This document shows, piece by piece, positions 63,628-64,000 of a stretch of 64,000 bases of DNA. The stretch's first letter is position 1. Each line of letters starts with the position of its first letter. Origin of the DNA: Styela clava. Its lineage: Eukaryota; Chordata; Ascidiacea; Stolidobranchia; Styelidae. The notes under the pieces are model-generated. The model saw only the letters and a program-made list of their open reading frames with translations. It ran no database searches and had not been told where the DNA came from. The stretch lies in NCBI RefSeq assembly GCF_964204865.1, contig NC_135252.1, forward strand, positions 5,539,383 through 5,603,382, read 5' to 3'. The position numbers and the translations under genes were made by a program.

Positions 63628-64000
63628 CGGGAGAAGCGGAATCCGTGTGCTTGTATAATAATCATATTATAAACAAGAATTTTGCCGTTAATGCAAAAGC
63701 TTATCTCCTATGTCTGCATCTCATAGGTTAGAATTCCGGTAAATATCGTTATGATATGCAGAATTGAGTTACAAAAGTACCAGTATGTTACTTATTTGTC
63801 AACTTAATACTCGAAAATATTTGTTAACTTTGAATTTTTATTTCATTCAAAATCGGAAAAAAGTGCTATTTCTCTTCAAAATCGGAAAAAAGTGCTATTT
63901 CGCAGTCCCTAAAAAAAGTTGCGAAAGTGCTTCGCAATTTTCGCAAAAAAGTGCGCTAATAGTGAACACTGCCGTGTGTATTTAATTTTAATGGAATCTT

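Larger units (their letters stand above)
59192..63971. mobile_element. 4.8-kb non-coding hAT-like element in KIF22 intron 6
   Basis: The left end CTCAGTGTTAACTCT (59192) and the right end, in reverse CAGTGTTCACTATTAGCGC (63971), are inverted. Subterminal motifs of the type GTGCGAAAGTGCTTCGCAG occur near both ends. The flanks are CCGTGTGA (59184-59191) and CCGTGTGT (63972-63979), a 7/8 octamer duplication. No transposase is encoded. The interior has a 104-bp minisatellite, long direct repeats and a C13 run (59592-59604). The assignment to hAT rests on the 8-bp duplication and the CAGTG ends. Confidence 0.6.

Overview
This window reads as nuclear DNA of an animal. It is AT-rich, its introns follow the GT-AG rule, and it is dense with DNA transposons, MITEs, retroposon tails and microsatellites. 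The host genes (RSK, epsilon-tubulin, KIF22, an ABCG2-type transporter and an NaGLT1/MFSD4-type transporter) are all metazoan families. A marine invertebrate, possibly an ascidian tunicate, fits best. That placement is an inference from gene content, compact gene spacing and repeat style. I see no bacterial or viral genes.

Layout. 1-6.9 kb: no gene; a piggyBac-type MITE (3463-3933), a hAT-type MITE (4525-4866) and one copy of a retroposon-like repeat. 6.9-9.4 kb (+): an intact single-exon RSK (p90 ribosomal S6 kinase). 9.4-15.2 kb: mostly intergenic, with one candidate 61-residue ORF and a MITE. 15.2-17.7 kb: a decayed hAT transposon with an 8-bp target duplication, carrying a younger MITE inside it. 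21.4-23.8 kb (-): fragments of a possible coiled-coil gene, unrecognised. 29.1-33.0 kb: an almost intact hAT transposon (perfect 15-bp TIRs, perfect 8-bp TSD) whose transposase frame is broken only by three stop codons. 33.6-35.7 kb (-): a single-exon ABCG2-like half transporter. 38.5-40.2 kb: repeats, including (TAC)34. 41.1-47.4 kb (-): an 11-exon NaGLT1/MFSD4-like transporter that I assembled exon by exon (484 residues, every splice phase consistent). 48.5-51.3 kb: relics of two further hAT transposases and tandem duplications. 53.8-55.3 kb (+): single-exon epsilon-tubulin. 55.7-58.4 kb (+): the first six exons of KIF22, which continues past the window. 59.2-64.0 kb: a 4.8-kb non-coding element inserted in a KIF22 intron, with a 104-bp minisatellite inside it.

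How the genes relate. Epsilon-tubulin and KIF22 lie head to tail. Only 77 bp separate the tubulin polyadenylation signal from the KIF22 start codon, and a strong 3' splice acceptor lies between them, so the pair could be an operon processed by trans-splicing. Both are microtubule genes: centriole triplets and chromosome/spindle movement. The other genes look functionally unrelated. Three of the five host genes are single-exon, while the other two are rich in introns. The dominant theme of the non-genic DNA is hAT transposons: at least four transposase lineages and several MITEs.
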